Assembly (NCBI RefSeq): GCF_014203325.1
Contig: NZ_JACHIV010000001.1
Span: forward strand, 2,605,501 to 2,669,500
From: Saccharopolyspora gloriosae
Lineage (GTDB): Bacteria; Actinomycetota; Actinomycetes; Mycobacteriales; Pseudonocardiaceae
Reading direction: 5' to 3'
Length of the DNA: 64,000 bases
The notes under the pieces were generated by a model that worked only from the letters and a program-made list of their open reading frames with translations, ran no database searches and had not been told where the DNA came from. This document shows, in pieces, positions 1 through 8,115 of the stretch (positions are counted from its first letter, which is position 1; every line of letters starts with the position of its first letter). The position numbers and the translations under genes are program-made.

Positions 1-1022
1 ACTTCGGCATCACGACCTTCCAGGCGGAGGACGAGATCGCCGGGGTCGGCGCGGCCCTGGGTGCCGCGTTCGGCGGATCGCTGGGGGTGACCACGACCTC
101 CGGGCCGGGGCTGGCGCTGAAGTCGGAGACGATCGGGCTGGCGGTCACCCTGGAGCTGCCGCTGCTGATCTGCGACATCCAGCGCGGCGGCCCGTCCACC
201 GGGCTGCCCACCAAGACCGAGCAGGCGGACCTGCTGCAGGCGCTCTACGGCCGCAACGGCGAGTCCCCGGTGCCGGTGCTCGCGCCGCAGTCCCCGGCGG
301 ACTGCTTCGACGTGGCGCTGGAGGCGGCGCGGATCGCGCTGCGCTACCGCACCCCGGTGCTGCTGCTGTCCGACGGGGCCATCGCCAACGGCTCCGAGCC
401 GTGGCTGATCCCGGACATCACGAAGCTGCCGGACCTGCGGGTGACCTTCGCGACCGAGCCGAACGCGCCGGACGGTTCCGGTGACTTCTGGCCGTACGTG
501 CGGGACCCGGAGACGCTGGCCCGCGAATGGGCGGTGCCGGGCAACCCCGGCACCGAGCACCGGATCGGCGGGCTGGAGAAGGCCGACGGCTCCGGCGCCA
601 TCTCCTACGACCCGGACAACCACGACAAGATGGTGCGGCTGCGCCAGGCGAAGATCGACGGCGTCGAGGTGCCCGACCTCGAAGTGGACGACCCGTCCGG
701 GCGGGCCGAGGTGCTGGTGCTGGGCTGGGGCTCGTCCTACGGCCCGATCGGCGCCGCCTGCCGCCGGGTGCGCGGGCAGGGCGTGCCGATCGCGCAGGCA
801 CACCTGCGGTACCTGAACCCGATGCCGGGGAATCTCGGCGAGGTGCTGCGGCGTTACGACAAGGTGATCGTGCCGGAGATGAACCTCGGCCAGCTGGCGA
901 TGCTGCTGCGGTCCCGCTTCCTGGTGGACGTGCACAGCCACACGAAGGTCGCGGGTCTCCCGTTCCAAGCGGAGGAACTCCAGAACGTGCTCACCGATGT
1001 GGTGCAAGGAGTGTCGGCGTGA
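1..1022 (+). CDS. korA: 2-oxoacid:ferredoxin oxidoreductase alpha subunit (C-terminal part)
   Basis: The 5' end lies outside the window; the reading frame is open from base 3. The alpha subunit of 2-oxoglutarate (2-oxoacid) ferredoxin oxidoreductase carries the pyrimidine-binding and transketolase-C-like domains. With the beta subunit it decarboxylates 2-oxoglutarate to succinyl-CoA and reduces ferredoxin. The visible 340 residues contain the family signatures TTTSGPG and RGGPSTGLPTKTEQAD, and end in the C-terminal domain with EVLVLGWGSS and a conserved YLNP segment. The stop overlaps the GTG start of korB by four bases (GTGA), so the subunits are translationally coupled. Actinobacterial KorA is usually about 600 residues with a fused gamma domain, so roughly half is missing. 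Confidence 0.93.
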   Translation, partial: FGITTFQAEDEIAGVGAALGAAFGGSLGVTTTSGPGLALKSETIGLAVTLELPLLICDIQRGGPSTGLPTKTEQADLLQALYGRNGESPVPVLAPQSPADCFDVALEAARIALRYRTPVLLLSDGAIANGSEPWLIPDITKLPDLRVTFATEPNAPDGSGDFWPYVRDPETLAREWAVPGNPGTEHRIGGLEKADGSGAISYDPDNHDKMVRLRQAKIDGVEVPDLEVDDPSGRAEVLVLGWGSSYGPIGAACRRVRGQGVPIAQAHLRYLNPMPGNLGEVLRRYDKVIVPEMNLGQLAMLLRSRFLVDVHSHTKVAGLPFQAEELQNVLTDVVQGVSA

Positions 1023-2083
1023 CGACGACGGACCTCGGACTGCCGGAGGTGGGCGGCCTGCACGGCGTGCCCACCAGCGACGAGAAGCAGACCGCGAAGG
1101 ACTACAAGTCCGACCAGGAAGTGCGCTGGTGCCCCGGTTGCGGCGACTACATCGTGCTCAACGCGGTGCAGAGCTTCCTCCCGACGCTGGGGCTCAAGCG
1201 GGAGAACATCGTGTTCATCTCGGGCATCGGCTGCTCCAGCCGGTTCCCGTACTACATGAACACCTACGGGATGCACTCGATCCACGGGCGCGCCCCGGCG
1301 ATCGCGACGGGACTGGCCACCCAGCGCCCGGACCTGTCGGTGTGGGTGGTCACCGGGGACGGCGACGCGCTGTCCATCGGCGGCAACCACCTGATCCACG
1401 CGTTGCGGCGCAACGTGAACCTGAAGATCCTGCTGTTCAACAACCGGATCTACGGCCTGACGAAGGGCCAGTACTCGCCGACCTCCGAGGTCGGCAAGGT
1501 CACCAAGTCGACGCCCGCGGGTTCGCTGGACACGCCGTTCAACCCGGTGTCGCTGGCGCTGGGCGCGGAGGCGAGCTTCGTGGCGCGAACGCTGGACTCG
1601 GACCGGGCGCACGTGACGGAGACCTTGCAGGCCGCGGCCGAGCACCGGGGCAGCGCGCTGGTGGAGATCTACCAGAACTGCCCGATCTTCAACGACGGCG
1701 CGTTCGACGTGCTCAAGGACAAGGACGAGAAGCAGCGCCGCATCATCCCGCTGAGCCACGGCGAACCCATCGTGTTCGGCCCGGAGGGCGAGCAGTCCGC
1801 CGTGGTGCGCAACGCGGCCGGTGAGCTGGCGGTGGCGCCGTTCGCCGAGGTGGCCTCCGGCGACGTGGTCGTGCACGACGCGGAACGCGAGGACAGCTCC
1901 TTCGCCTACGCGCTGTCCAGGCTGGGAGGGGTGAACCTGGATCCGACCGTGACCGGCGTGTTCCGCTCGGTGTCGCGCCCCACCTACGACGACGCCGCCC
2001 GCCAGCAGACGTCGGCGGCGCGGCAGAGCAACCCGCCGGACCTGCAGGGCCTGCTCACGGGCAACGACACCTGGACGATCTGA
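1019..2083 (+). CDS. korB: 2-oxoacid:ferredoxin oxidoreductase beta subunit
   Basis: ThDP- and Fe-S-binding beta subunit of the same enzyme, 354 residues, in the normal size range. The GTG start was chosen because it overlaps the korA stop. Visible hallmarks are WCPGCGDY (cluster/ThDP loop), GIGCSSRFPYYMNTYG, HGRAPAIATG and the ThDP motif GDGDALSIGGNH followed by NNRIYGLTKGQ. The last 60 residues are the less conserved tail. The complex is cytoplasmic and feeds electrons to ferredoxin as an alternative to the 2-oxoglutarate dehydrogenase complex. It is followed by a hairpin and a convergent gene, so korB ends the operon. Confidence 0.95.
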   Translation: MTTTDLGLPEVGGLHGVPTSDEKQTAKDYKSDQEVRWCPGCGDYIVLNAVQSFLPTLGLKRENIVFISGIGCSSRFPYYMNTYGMHSIHGRAPAIATGLATQRPDLSVWVVTGDGDALSIGGNHLIHALRRNVNLKILLFNNRIYGLTKGQYSPTSEVGKVTKSTPAGSLDTPFNPVSLALGAEASFVARTLDSDRAHVTETLQAAAEHRGSALVEIYQNCPIFNDGAFDVLKDKDEKQRRIIPLSHGEPIVFGPEGEQSAVVRNAAGELAVAPFAEVASGDVVVHDAEREDSSFAYALSRLGGVNLDPTVTGVFRSVSRPTYDDAARQQTSAARQSNPPDLQGLLTGNDTWTI

Positions 2084-2092
2084 GCGGCGCGG

Positions 2093-2116
2093 GCGGGCCG
2101 TCGGTGGGCGGCCCGC
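2093..2116. terminator. Hairpin between convergent korB and PAP2 gene
   Basis: GCGGGCCG at 2093-2100 pairs with CGGCCCGC at 2109-2116 across an 8-base loop, directly between two convergent stop codons. There is no T-tract, as is common in high-GC actinomycetes, so a two-way terminator role is inferred from shape and place only. Confidence 0.5.
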
Positions 2117-2977
2117 TCAGTCCCCGGAGGCCCGCCGCTTGCGGGCCACCAGGGAGTCGATCAGCCGGGGCAGGTGCTCGGCGAACAGCCACAGGCTCAG
2201 CAGCAGCACCGTCCAGGACGCGCCGAGCGTCCACCCGGCCAGCACGTCGGTGGGGGAGTGCACGCCGAGCATCACCCGGCTGAACCCGGTGATCACGATC
2301 GCGAGCACGGCGGCGGTGAACAGGGCGTTGCGGGCCCACCGGGTGCGCAGCAGCCGCAGCGCGAACGCGCCGAGCATGAGGTAGAGCGCGGCGGCGTGCG
2401 CCGAATGCCCCGAGGGGAAGCCGAATCCGTCCTCGACGACGACCGCGTCCACCACGAGCGGTCGCGGCCGGGCGATCATGATCTTGATGAGGTACACGGC
2501 GAGCCCAGTGCCGGCTGACGACAGCGCCAGCAGCACCAGCGGCGACCACCGGTGCCGGGTGACGCCGATCAGCACGCCGATCGCGAGGCTCAACGGCAGC
2601 ACCACCAGCACGTCGCCGAGCCAGGTGAGCACCGCCAGCGCCCCCACCAGCAGCCCGGAGCGCAGGCCCAGCGACACCCGCAGCAGGTGCTCGTCGAGGC
2701 GGACCAGCGGACCGCCCTGGTAGACCTGCTCGGTGAGCCCGGTGAAGCACCACACGCCCAGCGCGCTCAGCAGCAGGCCCAGCACCACCGGCAGCCACGG
2801 GTAGGCGGCGATCAGATCGCGGATTCCGGCCTGCGGCGGCGCGGAGTCGGAGTCCCGGCGCGCACGCGACTCGGGAACGTGCCCGTTCCGGCTCGCGGCG
2901 GTGCCGAGGTCGTCGTCCGGGGCCGGGTCGGCGGGCCCGTCCTGGTGTGCTGGTTCTCGACGGGAGGCCGCGGCCAC
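2117..2977 (-). CDS. PAP2-family membrane phosphatase
   Basis: Membrane phosphatase of the PAP2 / undecaprenyl-pyrophosphatase-like superfamily, 286 residues. The three catalytic motifs are in order: KIMIARPRP (motif 1), PSGHSAHA (motif 2) and SRVMLGVHSPTDV (motif 3). About six hydrophobic segments surround them, and a charged cytoplasmic N-terminus of about 50 residues precedes them. The GTG at 2977 is preferred over the TTG at 2983 because GAGGAG lies six bases before it. The likely substrate is a lipid phosphate such as undecaprenyl pyrophosphate or phosphatidate. This would suit the neighbouring polymer genes, but the substrate cannot be read from the sequence. It is divergent from the deacetylase at 3174. 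Confidence 0.85.
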   Translation of the reverse strand: MAAASRREPAHQDGPADPAPDDDLGTAASRNGHVPESRARRDSDSAPPQAGIRDLIAAYPWLPVVLGLLLSALGVWCFTGLTEQVYQGGPLVRLDEHLLRVSLGLRSGLLVGALAVLTWLGDVLVVLPLSLAIGVLIGVTRHRWSPLVLLALSSAGTGLAVYLIKIMIARPRPLVVDAVVVEDGFGFPSGHSAHAAALYLMLGAFALRLLRTRWARNALFTAAVLAIVITGFSRVMLGVHSPTDVLAGWTLGASWTVLLLSLWLFAEHLPRLIDSLVARKRRASGD

Positions 2978-3173
2978 TGTCAACTCCTCGGCGTGCTCGT
3001 GGTCCGGTGCGCTGATTCGCCCGATCCTACCGATCGCCCCGAAACGGGCAGTTGATCACCTCTCCGCGGTGCCGTCTCGTGCAACCGGGTTACCCGGGCT
3101 CACCCGCGCGACCGGTCCGCGCCGCAGCCCGCCGTGCGACGGTCCGCCGAGGACGTGACCAGAAGGGCGGCCG

Positions 3174-3956
3174 GTGATGACCCGGACAGCGCAACAGCCC
3201 ACCCGGCGACGGGTGCCGCAGTCGTTCCCGTACGTGCTGATGTACCACTCGGTGTCCGAGTACACCGACGACCCGTACCTGGTCACGGTGGAACCGGCGC
3301 GGTTCGAACGGCAGCTGCGCTGGCTGCGGGCGCGCGGGTGCACCGGGGTGTCGATGCGGGAACTGCTGGCCGCCCGCCGCGCGGGGCGGGGCCGGGGCCT
3401 GGTGGGGCTGACCTTCGACGACGCCTACACCGACTTCGCCGACACGGTCCACCCGCTGCTGCGCCGGTACGGCTGGACGGCGACCGTGTTCGTGATCTCC
3501 GGGATGATGGGCGGGCACAACGACTGGGACCCGGCGGGCCCGCGCAAATCGCTGATGACAGAGGACGAGGTCGCCAGGGTCGCGGCCGAGGGCATGGAGA
3601 TCGGCTCGCACAGCGTCGGGCACCGCCGGTTGACGGAGCTGGACCCGGTCGAGCTGGCCGCCGAGGTCGGCAAGAGCCGCCCGGTGCTGCAAGCGCTGTC
3701 CGGCCAGCCGGTCAACGGGTTCTGCTACCCGTACGGCGCCGTGGACGCCGCCGCGGTCGGCGCGGTGCGGGAAGCCGGCTACGGCTACGGCTGCGCGATC
3801 TGGCGCTGCGAGTTCTCGGGCCCGCACGCGCTGCCGCGCACCTACGTCGGCGATCGGGACGGCGCGCTGCGGCTCGACGCGAAACGCGTCCGGCACGGGC
3901 TCACCGCCACCCGCGCGGCGGAGATCCCCGCGCCGAGATTCCTGCGGTTTCGGTAG
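3174..3956 (+). CDS. Polysaccharide deacetylase family protein (NodB/CE4 fold)
   Basis: CE4-type metal-dependent deacetylase of 260 residues. An early YVLMYHSVS strand is followed by the first catalytic motif TFDDAYTDF, the metal-binding histidine motif SHSVGHRRL and the third motif FCYPYGAVD. No signal peptide is visible, so it is probably cytoplasmic or works at the inner face of the membrane. It removes N-acetyl (or O-acetyl) groups from a sugar or polymer. Its place 190 bases before the polysaccharide operon suggests it tailors that polymer; this is inference. The start is GTG 3174, with GTG and ATG codons adjacent. The gap 3957-4149 holds no recognised gene and presumably carries the promoter of the operon at 4150. 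Confidence 0.85.
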   Translation: MMTRTAQQPTRRRVPQSFPYVLMYHSVSEYTDDPYLVTVEPARFERQLRWLRARGCTGVSMRELLAARRAGRGRGLVGLTFDDAYTDFADTVHPLLRRYGWTATVFVISGMMGGHNDWDPAGPRKSLMTEDEVARVAAEGMEIGSHSVGHRRLTELDPVELAAEVGKSRPVLQALSGQPVNGFCYPYGAVDAAAVGAVREAGYGYGCAIWRCEFSGPHALPRTYVGDRDGALRLDAKRVRHGLTATRAAEIPAPRFLRFR

Positions 3957-4149
3957 GGGCGCTACCGCCGTTGGGGGAGCGGTCCTACCGCTGCGCACTG
4001 CGATTCTGAAAACCGCGGACGAACAACGGCGACATCGGGCGGGCGGAACGCGGTGGGGGCCGCGACCGCCCGGCCCGACCACGGGACACCGGAACGAGCC
4101 GGCGGCGAGAACCGCGCGGCACGGGACACGCGAAACTGGGGGAGGAAAC

Positions 4150-5544
4150 GTGACCCAGCATCACCTCGCGCTGGCGGTCAACGGCCGGGAGCGGCAGTTG
4201 TCCGGTCGGCTGGTCGCCTACCAGGACCGGTCCGAGGAGGACGCGGTCCGCCGCGTCTCCGGACTCGGAACCCGCGTGCCGAAGGCCCGGCAGGAGACGG
4301 TGGTGATCCTCGGGCTGGGCTACGTGGGCCTGCCGACCGCGTGCGGGCTGGCCGCCCGGCGTTCCAGCGTCGTCGGCGTCGACATCAGCGAAGCGCGGTT
4401 GCGGGCAGTGGCCGACGGCGACGTGGACCTGCCCGACGCGGAACGCGCGGTGCTGCACGACGCGCTCGCCGACGGATCGCTGCGCCTGGTCGACGATCCC
4501 GAGGCGCTGGCGGAAGCGGACACGGTCGTGGTGTGCGTGCCCACGCCCGTGGACGAGGACCGGGTGCCGGACCTCGCCGCGCTGCGCGGCGCGTGCGCGA
4601 CGGCGGTGGCGCACGCCCGGCCCGGCCAGACGATCATCCTCACGTCCACGACGTTCGTCGGGACCACGCGGGAACTGCTGGTGGAACCGTTGCGGCGCCG
4701 CGGTTTGGGGGTCGGCACCGAGGTGCACGTGGCGTTCAGCCCGGAACGCATCGACCCCGGCAACCACGACCACGTGCAGCGCGACACCCCGCGCATCGTC
4801 GGCGGCGTCACGCCGGAGTGCTCGGCGCGGGCGGCGCGGGTGATCGGCGACCTCACGAACTCGGTGTACCTGGTCGGTTCCCCGGAGTCGGCGGAGCTGA
4901 CCAAGCTGTACGAGAACATCTTCCGCGCCGTGAACCTGGCGCTGGCCAACGAGATCGCCGACATCTGCGGCGCGTTGTCGCTGGACCCGATCGAGGTGAC
5001 CATCGCGGCGGGCACCAAGCCCTACGGCTTCCTCGGCAGCTTCCCCGGCCCCGGAGTCGGCGGGCACTGCATCCCGTGCGATCCGCACTACCTGCTGTGG
5101 CAGCTGCGGGAGAAGGGCGTCGCGGCACCGGTGATCGACCAGGCGATGCGCTCCATCGACCTGCGGCCGGACCAGGTGGTGCGCCGCGCCGAGAGCATGC
5201 TGGCAGCCGCCGGGACCGGCGCGATCGGGGCGCGGGTGCTGATGGCGGGGGTGAGCTACAAGGCGGGCGTGCGCGACCTGCGGGAGTCCCCGGCGCTGCC
5301 GATCATCGCCGGGCTGACTCGGCTGGGCGTGGACGTGCGCTACCACGACCCGCTGATCGGTGAGGTCGAGCTTCCCGACGGTTCCCGGCTGACCGGTGAG
5401 CCGGAACCGCGCGGCGCCGACTGGGACCTGGTCATCGTGCACACGGTGCACCCGGGGTTCGACTACGCGTGGGCGGGCGACTGCCCGCAGGTGCTGGACG
5501 CGACGTACCAGTTCGACCTGGCGCCGCACCGCCAGGTCGTGTGA
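4150..5544 (+). CDS. UDP-glucose/GDP-mannose dehydrogenase family, UDP-ManNAc dehydrogenase-like
   Basis: Oxidises a nucleotide sugar twice with NAD to give a hexuronate precursor for polysaccharide. The Rossmann motif GLGYVG is at residues 55-60, the middle domain contains TKLYENIFRAVN, and the catalytic cysteine is about residue 307 in GGHCIPCDPHY. The C-terminal domain has VSYKAGVRDLRESPA. The GGHCIPCDP context resembles the WecC/UDP-ManNAc subgroup, though substrate assignment is tentative. GTG 4150 follows a very strong site (GGGGGAGGAAAC), yet gives about 48 residues before the first Rossmann strand, longer than usual. It opens the operon, and the next gene starts eight bases after its stop. 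Confidence 0.9.
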   Translation: MTQHHLALAVNGRERQLSGRLVAYQDRSEEDAVRRVSGLGTRVPKARQETVVILGLGYVGLPTACGLAARRSSVVGVDISEARLRAVADGDVDLPDAERAVLHDALADGSLRLVDDPEALAEADTVVVCVPTPVDEDRVPDLAALRGACATAVAHARPGQTIILTSTTFVGTTRELLVEPLRRRGLGVGTEVHVAFSPERIDPGNHDHVQRDTPRIVGGVTPECSARAARVIGDLTNSVYLVGSPESAELTKLYENIFRAVNLALANEIADICGALSLDPIEVTIAAGTKPYGFLGSFPGPGVGGHCIPCDPHYLLWQLREKGVAAPVIDQAMRSIDLRPDQVVRRAESMLAAAGTGAIGARVLMAGVSYKAGVRDLRESPALPIIAGLTRLGVDVRYHDPLIGEVELPDGSRLTGEPEPRGADWDLVIVHTVHPGFDYAWAGDCPQVLDATYQFDLAPHRQVV

Positions 5545-5551
5545 GGCGGGC

Positions 5552-6886
5552 ATGGGACCGGAGCCGGAGGGCATCGACACCGCCACGCCCGCGGTGGTGT
5601 TCAAGCTGGACCCGAACGTGCTGCACCACGGCGGGCTCGGGCTGATCCGCAGCCTGGGCCGCGTCGGGGTACCGGTGTACGCGGTGCACGAGGACCCGAT
5701 GGCGCCCGCCGCGCACTCCCGCTACCTGCGGGGGCGCTGGTGGTGGCGCCCGGAGCTCGCCGACCCGGAGCGGATCAACCTGGGGCTCGCGGCGCTGGCG
5801 GAACGGCTCGGCAGGCCCGCGGTGCTGTTCCCGACCGACGACGCCGCCGCGATCCACCTGGCCGAGCACGGCGCCGCGCTGCGGCACTGGTTCCGCTTCC
5901 CGGACCCGTCACCGGAGCTGCCCCGGGAGATCGCGGGGAAGTTCACCTTGCAGGACGTGTGCCGGGACCTGGGCGTGCCGACGCCGCGCGCGGAACTCGT
6001 GCGCACCAGGGCGGAGGCGGCGGAATTCGCGGCGGAGACGGGTTTTCCGCTGGTGGCGAAGCTCGCGACGCCGTGGACGTCCGGTGGCCGCGCGAAGGTG
6101 CGCAGCACGTCGATCCTGCGGTCCCGCGCGGAACTGCTGGAGATCGCCGAGGTCTGCGAATCCCAGGACGCGGGTCTGCTGATGTTGCAGGAGTACGTGC
6201 CCGGCGGCAGCGGCAACGACTGGTTCTTCCACGCCTACCGGGGATCCGCCGGGTGCCGCCCCGCGTTCACCGGGGTGAAGCTGCGGTCCTACCCGGCGCA
6301 CGCCGGGCTCACCACGCTGGGCCGGTGCGCGTCGAACACGGTGCTTCGGGCCCAGGCCTCGGAGTTGTTGCGGCGCTTGGACTTCCGCGGCATCGCGGAC
6401 CTGGACTTCCGGTTCGACAGCCGCGACGGCACCTACCGGCTGCTGGACTTCAACCCGCGGCTGGGCGCGCAGTTCCGGTTGTTCCGCGACTCCGCGGGCA
6501 TGGACGTGGCGCTCGCGGCCTATCTGGACCTCACCGGGCAGCCGGTGCCGGAAGGGATTCCCCCTGTGGGGCGCCGATTCCTGGTGGAGAACTACGACCC
6601 GATCGGCGCGCTGGGCTACTGGCGCCGCGGCGACCTGGGACTGCTCGGGTGGGCGCGTTCGCTGTGGGGTGTCGACGAGATGGCGTGGTTCGCCCGCGAC
6701 GACCTCGCGCCCTTCGCGCTGATGTGCGGGTGGATGGGGCGCCGCGCCCTGACGCGGCGGCTCGCTCCGCGCCCGAGCGTGCAAGTGGTGGAACCGCCGC
6801 GCTTCCGCGCACGGGCGGAACGGGACGCGAGAACGGGGAATCGGCAGCGGCGACGGTCGCCGTATGCGGTCAAGGAGGGTCACTGA
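5552..6886 (+). CDS. ATP-grasp family ligase (carboxylate-amine ligase-like)
   Basis: 444-residue ATP-grasp protein. The N-terminal part (VVFKLDPNVLHHGGLGLIRSL) looks like a preATP-grasp domain. FPLVAKLATPW and the flexible SGGRAKVRS loop carry the nucleotide-binding lysine region. The metal/ATP end shows DLDFRFDS and LLDFNPRLGAQFRLF, with the expected D/N ligands. ATP-grasp ligases join a carboxylate to an amine through an acyl phosphate. Between a uronate-forming dehydrogenase and a flavoprotein, it might amidate a sugar acid or attach an amino acid to it; that role is inference. The stop shares one base with the ATG of the next gene. It may instead act on a small amino acid or peptide. Confidence 0.75.
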   Translation: MGPEPEGIDTATPAVVFKLDPNVLHHGGLGLIRSLGRVGVPVYAVHEDPMAPAAHSRYLRGRWWWRPELADPERINLGLAALAERLGRPAVLFPTDDAAAIHLAEHGAALRHWFRFPDPSPELPREIAGKFTLQDVCRDLGVPTPRAELVRTRAEAAEFAAETGFPLVAKLATPWTSGGRAKVRSTSILRSRAELLEIAEVCESQDAGLLMLQEYVPGGSGNDWFFHAYRGSAGCRPAFTGVKLRSYPAHAGLTTLGRCASNTVLRAQASELLRRLDFRGIADLDFRFDSRDGTYRLLDFNPRLGAQFRLFRDSAGMDVALAAYLDLTGQPVPEGIPPVGRRFLVENYDPIGALGYWRRGDLGLLGWARSLWGVDEMAWFARDDLAPFALMCGWMGRRALTRRLAPRPSVQVVEPPRFRARAERDARTGNRQRRRSPYAVKEGH

Positions 6887-8115
6887 TGAACGACACCGTC
6901 GACGTCGCCGTCGTGGGCGCCGGTCCGTACGGGCTGTCGCTGGCCGCGCACCTGCGGGCCGGCGGCGTGAGCTACCGGCACTTCGGCATCCCGATGGACC
7001 TGTGGCGCAGCAAGATGCCGCGCGGCATGTTCCTGAAATCGCAGGGATTCGCCTCGAACCTGTCCGATCCGGACCGCTCGCACACGCTGCGGAACTTCTG
7101 CCAGGAGACCGGCCGCGGCTACGCCGACTACGGCGTGCCGGTGTCCCTGGAGACCTTCACCGCCTACGCCGACTGGTTCCGCGACCAGCGCGGCCTGGAC
7201 GTGGAGCAGGTGCTGGTCACCGACCTGGACCGGCGGGACGGCGTGTTCGAGCTGGAACTGGCCGACGGGAGCCGGGCCAAGGCCCGCTCCGTGGTGGTCG
7301 CCGCGGGCGTCCAGCACTTCGCGCGGACCCCGGAGGTGTTCGCGGACCTGCCGCCGGAGCTGTGCACGCACAGCTCCGAGCACACCGACCTGGCCCGGTT
7401 CGACGGCGCCGAGGTGCTGGTGATGGGCGCGGGTCAGTCCGCGTTGGAGTCGGCGGCGCTGCTGCACGAGAACGGCGCCTCGGTGAGGTTGATCGCGCGC
7501 GCCAGGGACGTGGCGTGGAACAACAGGCCGCTGCTGCCGGACCGGCCGCTGCTGCGGCGGATGCGGGAGCCGGAGGCGGGGCTCGGCTCGGGCCTGTCGA
7601 CCTGGTTCTACTCCGAGCACCCCGACCTGTTCCGGCACCTGCCGGAGGGGCAGCGGGTGTTCCGGGCGCGCACGGCGCTCGGCCCGGCCGGGGCGTGGTG
7701 GCTGCGCAGTCGCGTGGAGGGCGTCTTCCCGGTGCACGTCGGGCACACCGTCGACTGGGCGAAGACGGTCGGTGAGCAGGTGAAGCTGGGAGTGCGCACC
7801 TTCGGCGGCGGTGGTCGCGAGTTCACCGCCGACCACGTGGTGTGCGCCACGGGGTATCCGCCGGACCTGGAGCGGTTCGGGTTCCTGAACCCGCGGCTGC
7901 GGTCCCGGTTGCGGACCTTGGCGCGCACGCCGCGGGTGGACGCCCACTTCGAGTCCTCGGTGCCGGGCCTGTTCTTCGTCGGTGCCTCGGTGGCGCCGAG
8001 CCACGGGCCGGTGATGCGGTTCGTCTACGGCTCGGACCACGCGGTGCGGCGGGTCAGCGCGCGGCTGTCGTCCTCGGCGCCGAAGAGCCGGGTGCCCGCC
8101 GGAGCCGCCGGATGA
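6886..8115 (+). CDS. FAD/NAD(P)-binding oxidoreductase, N-hydroxylase-like fold
   Basis: 409-residue flavoprotein. The FAD Rossmann motif is VVGAGPYGLSLAAHL at about residues 8-22, the NAD(P) motif VLVMGAGQSALESAALL lies near residue 180, and the ATGYPPDLERF motif comes near the C-terminus. The family includes L-lysine/ornithine N-monooxygenases and other flavin monooxygenases. The first 100 residues (YRHFGIPMDLWRSKMPRGMFLKS-like) match that group. ATG 6886 overlaps the previous stop and the next gene overlaps by four bases, so it is co-translated with the ATP-grasp ligase and the sugar transferase. It probably oxidises an intermediate or substituent of the polymer; the substrate is unknown. 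Confidence 0.8.
   Translation: MNDTVDVAVVGAGPYGLSLAAHLRAGGVSYRHFGIPMDLWRSKMPRGMFLKSQGFASNLSDPDRSHTLRNFCQETGRGYADYGVPVSLETFTAYADWFRDQRGLDVEQVLVTDLDRRDGVFELELADGSRAKARSVVVAAGVQHFARTPEVFADLPPELCTHSSEHTDLARFDGAEVLVMGAGQSALESAALLHENGASVRLIARARDVAWNNRPLLPDRPLLRRMREPEAGLGSGLSTWFYSEHPDLFRHLPEGQRVFRARTALGPAGAWWLRSRVEGVFPVHVGHTVDWAKTVGEQVKLGVRTFGGGGREFTADHVVCATGYPPDLERFGFLNPRLRSRLRTLARTPRVDAHFESSVPGLFFVGASVAPSHGPVMRFVYGSDHAVRRVSARLSSSAPKSRVPAGAAG

Noticed and set aside
3985-5604. Very long leftward reading frame opposite the dehydrogenase gene
   Set aside because: Arg/Ala/His-rich translation without domains, mirror frame of a clear gene; typical of high-GC DNA.
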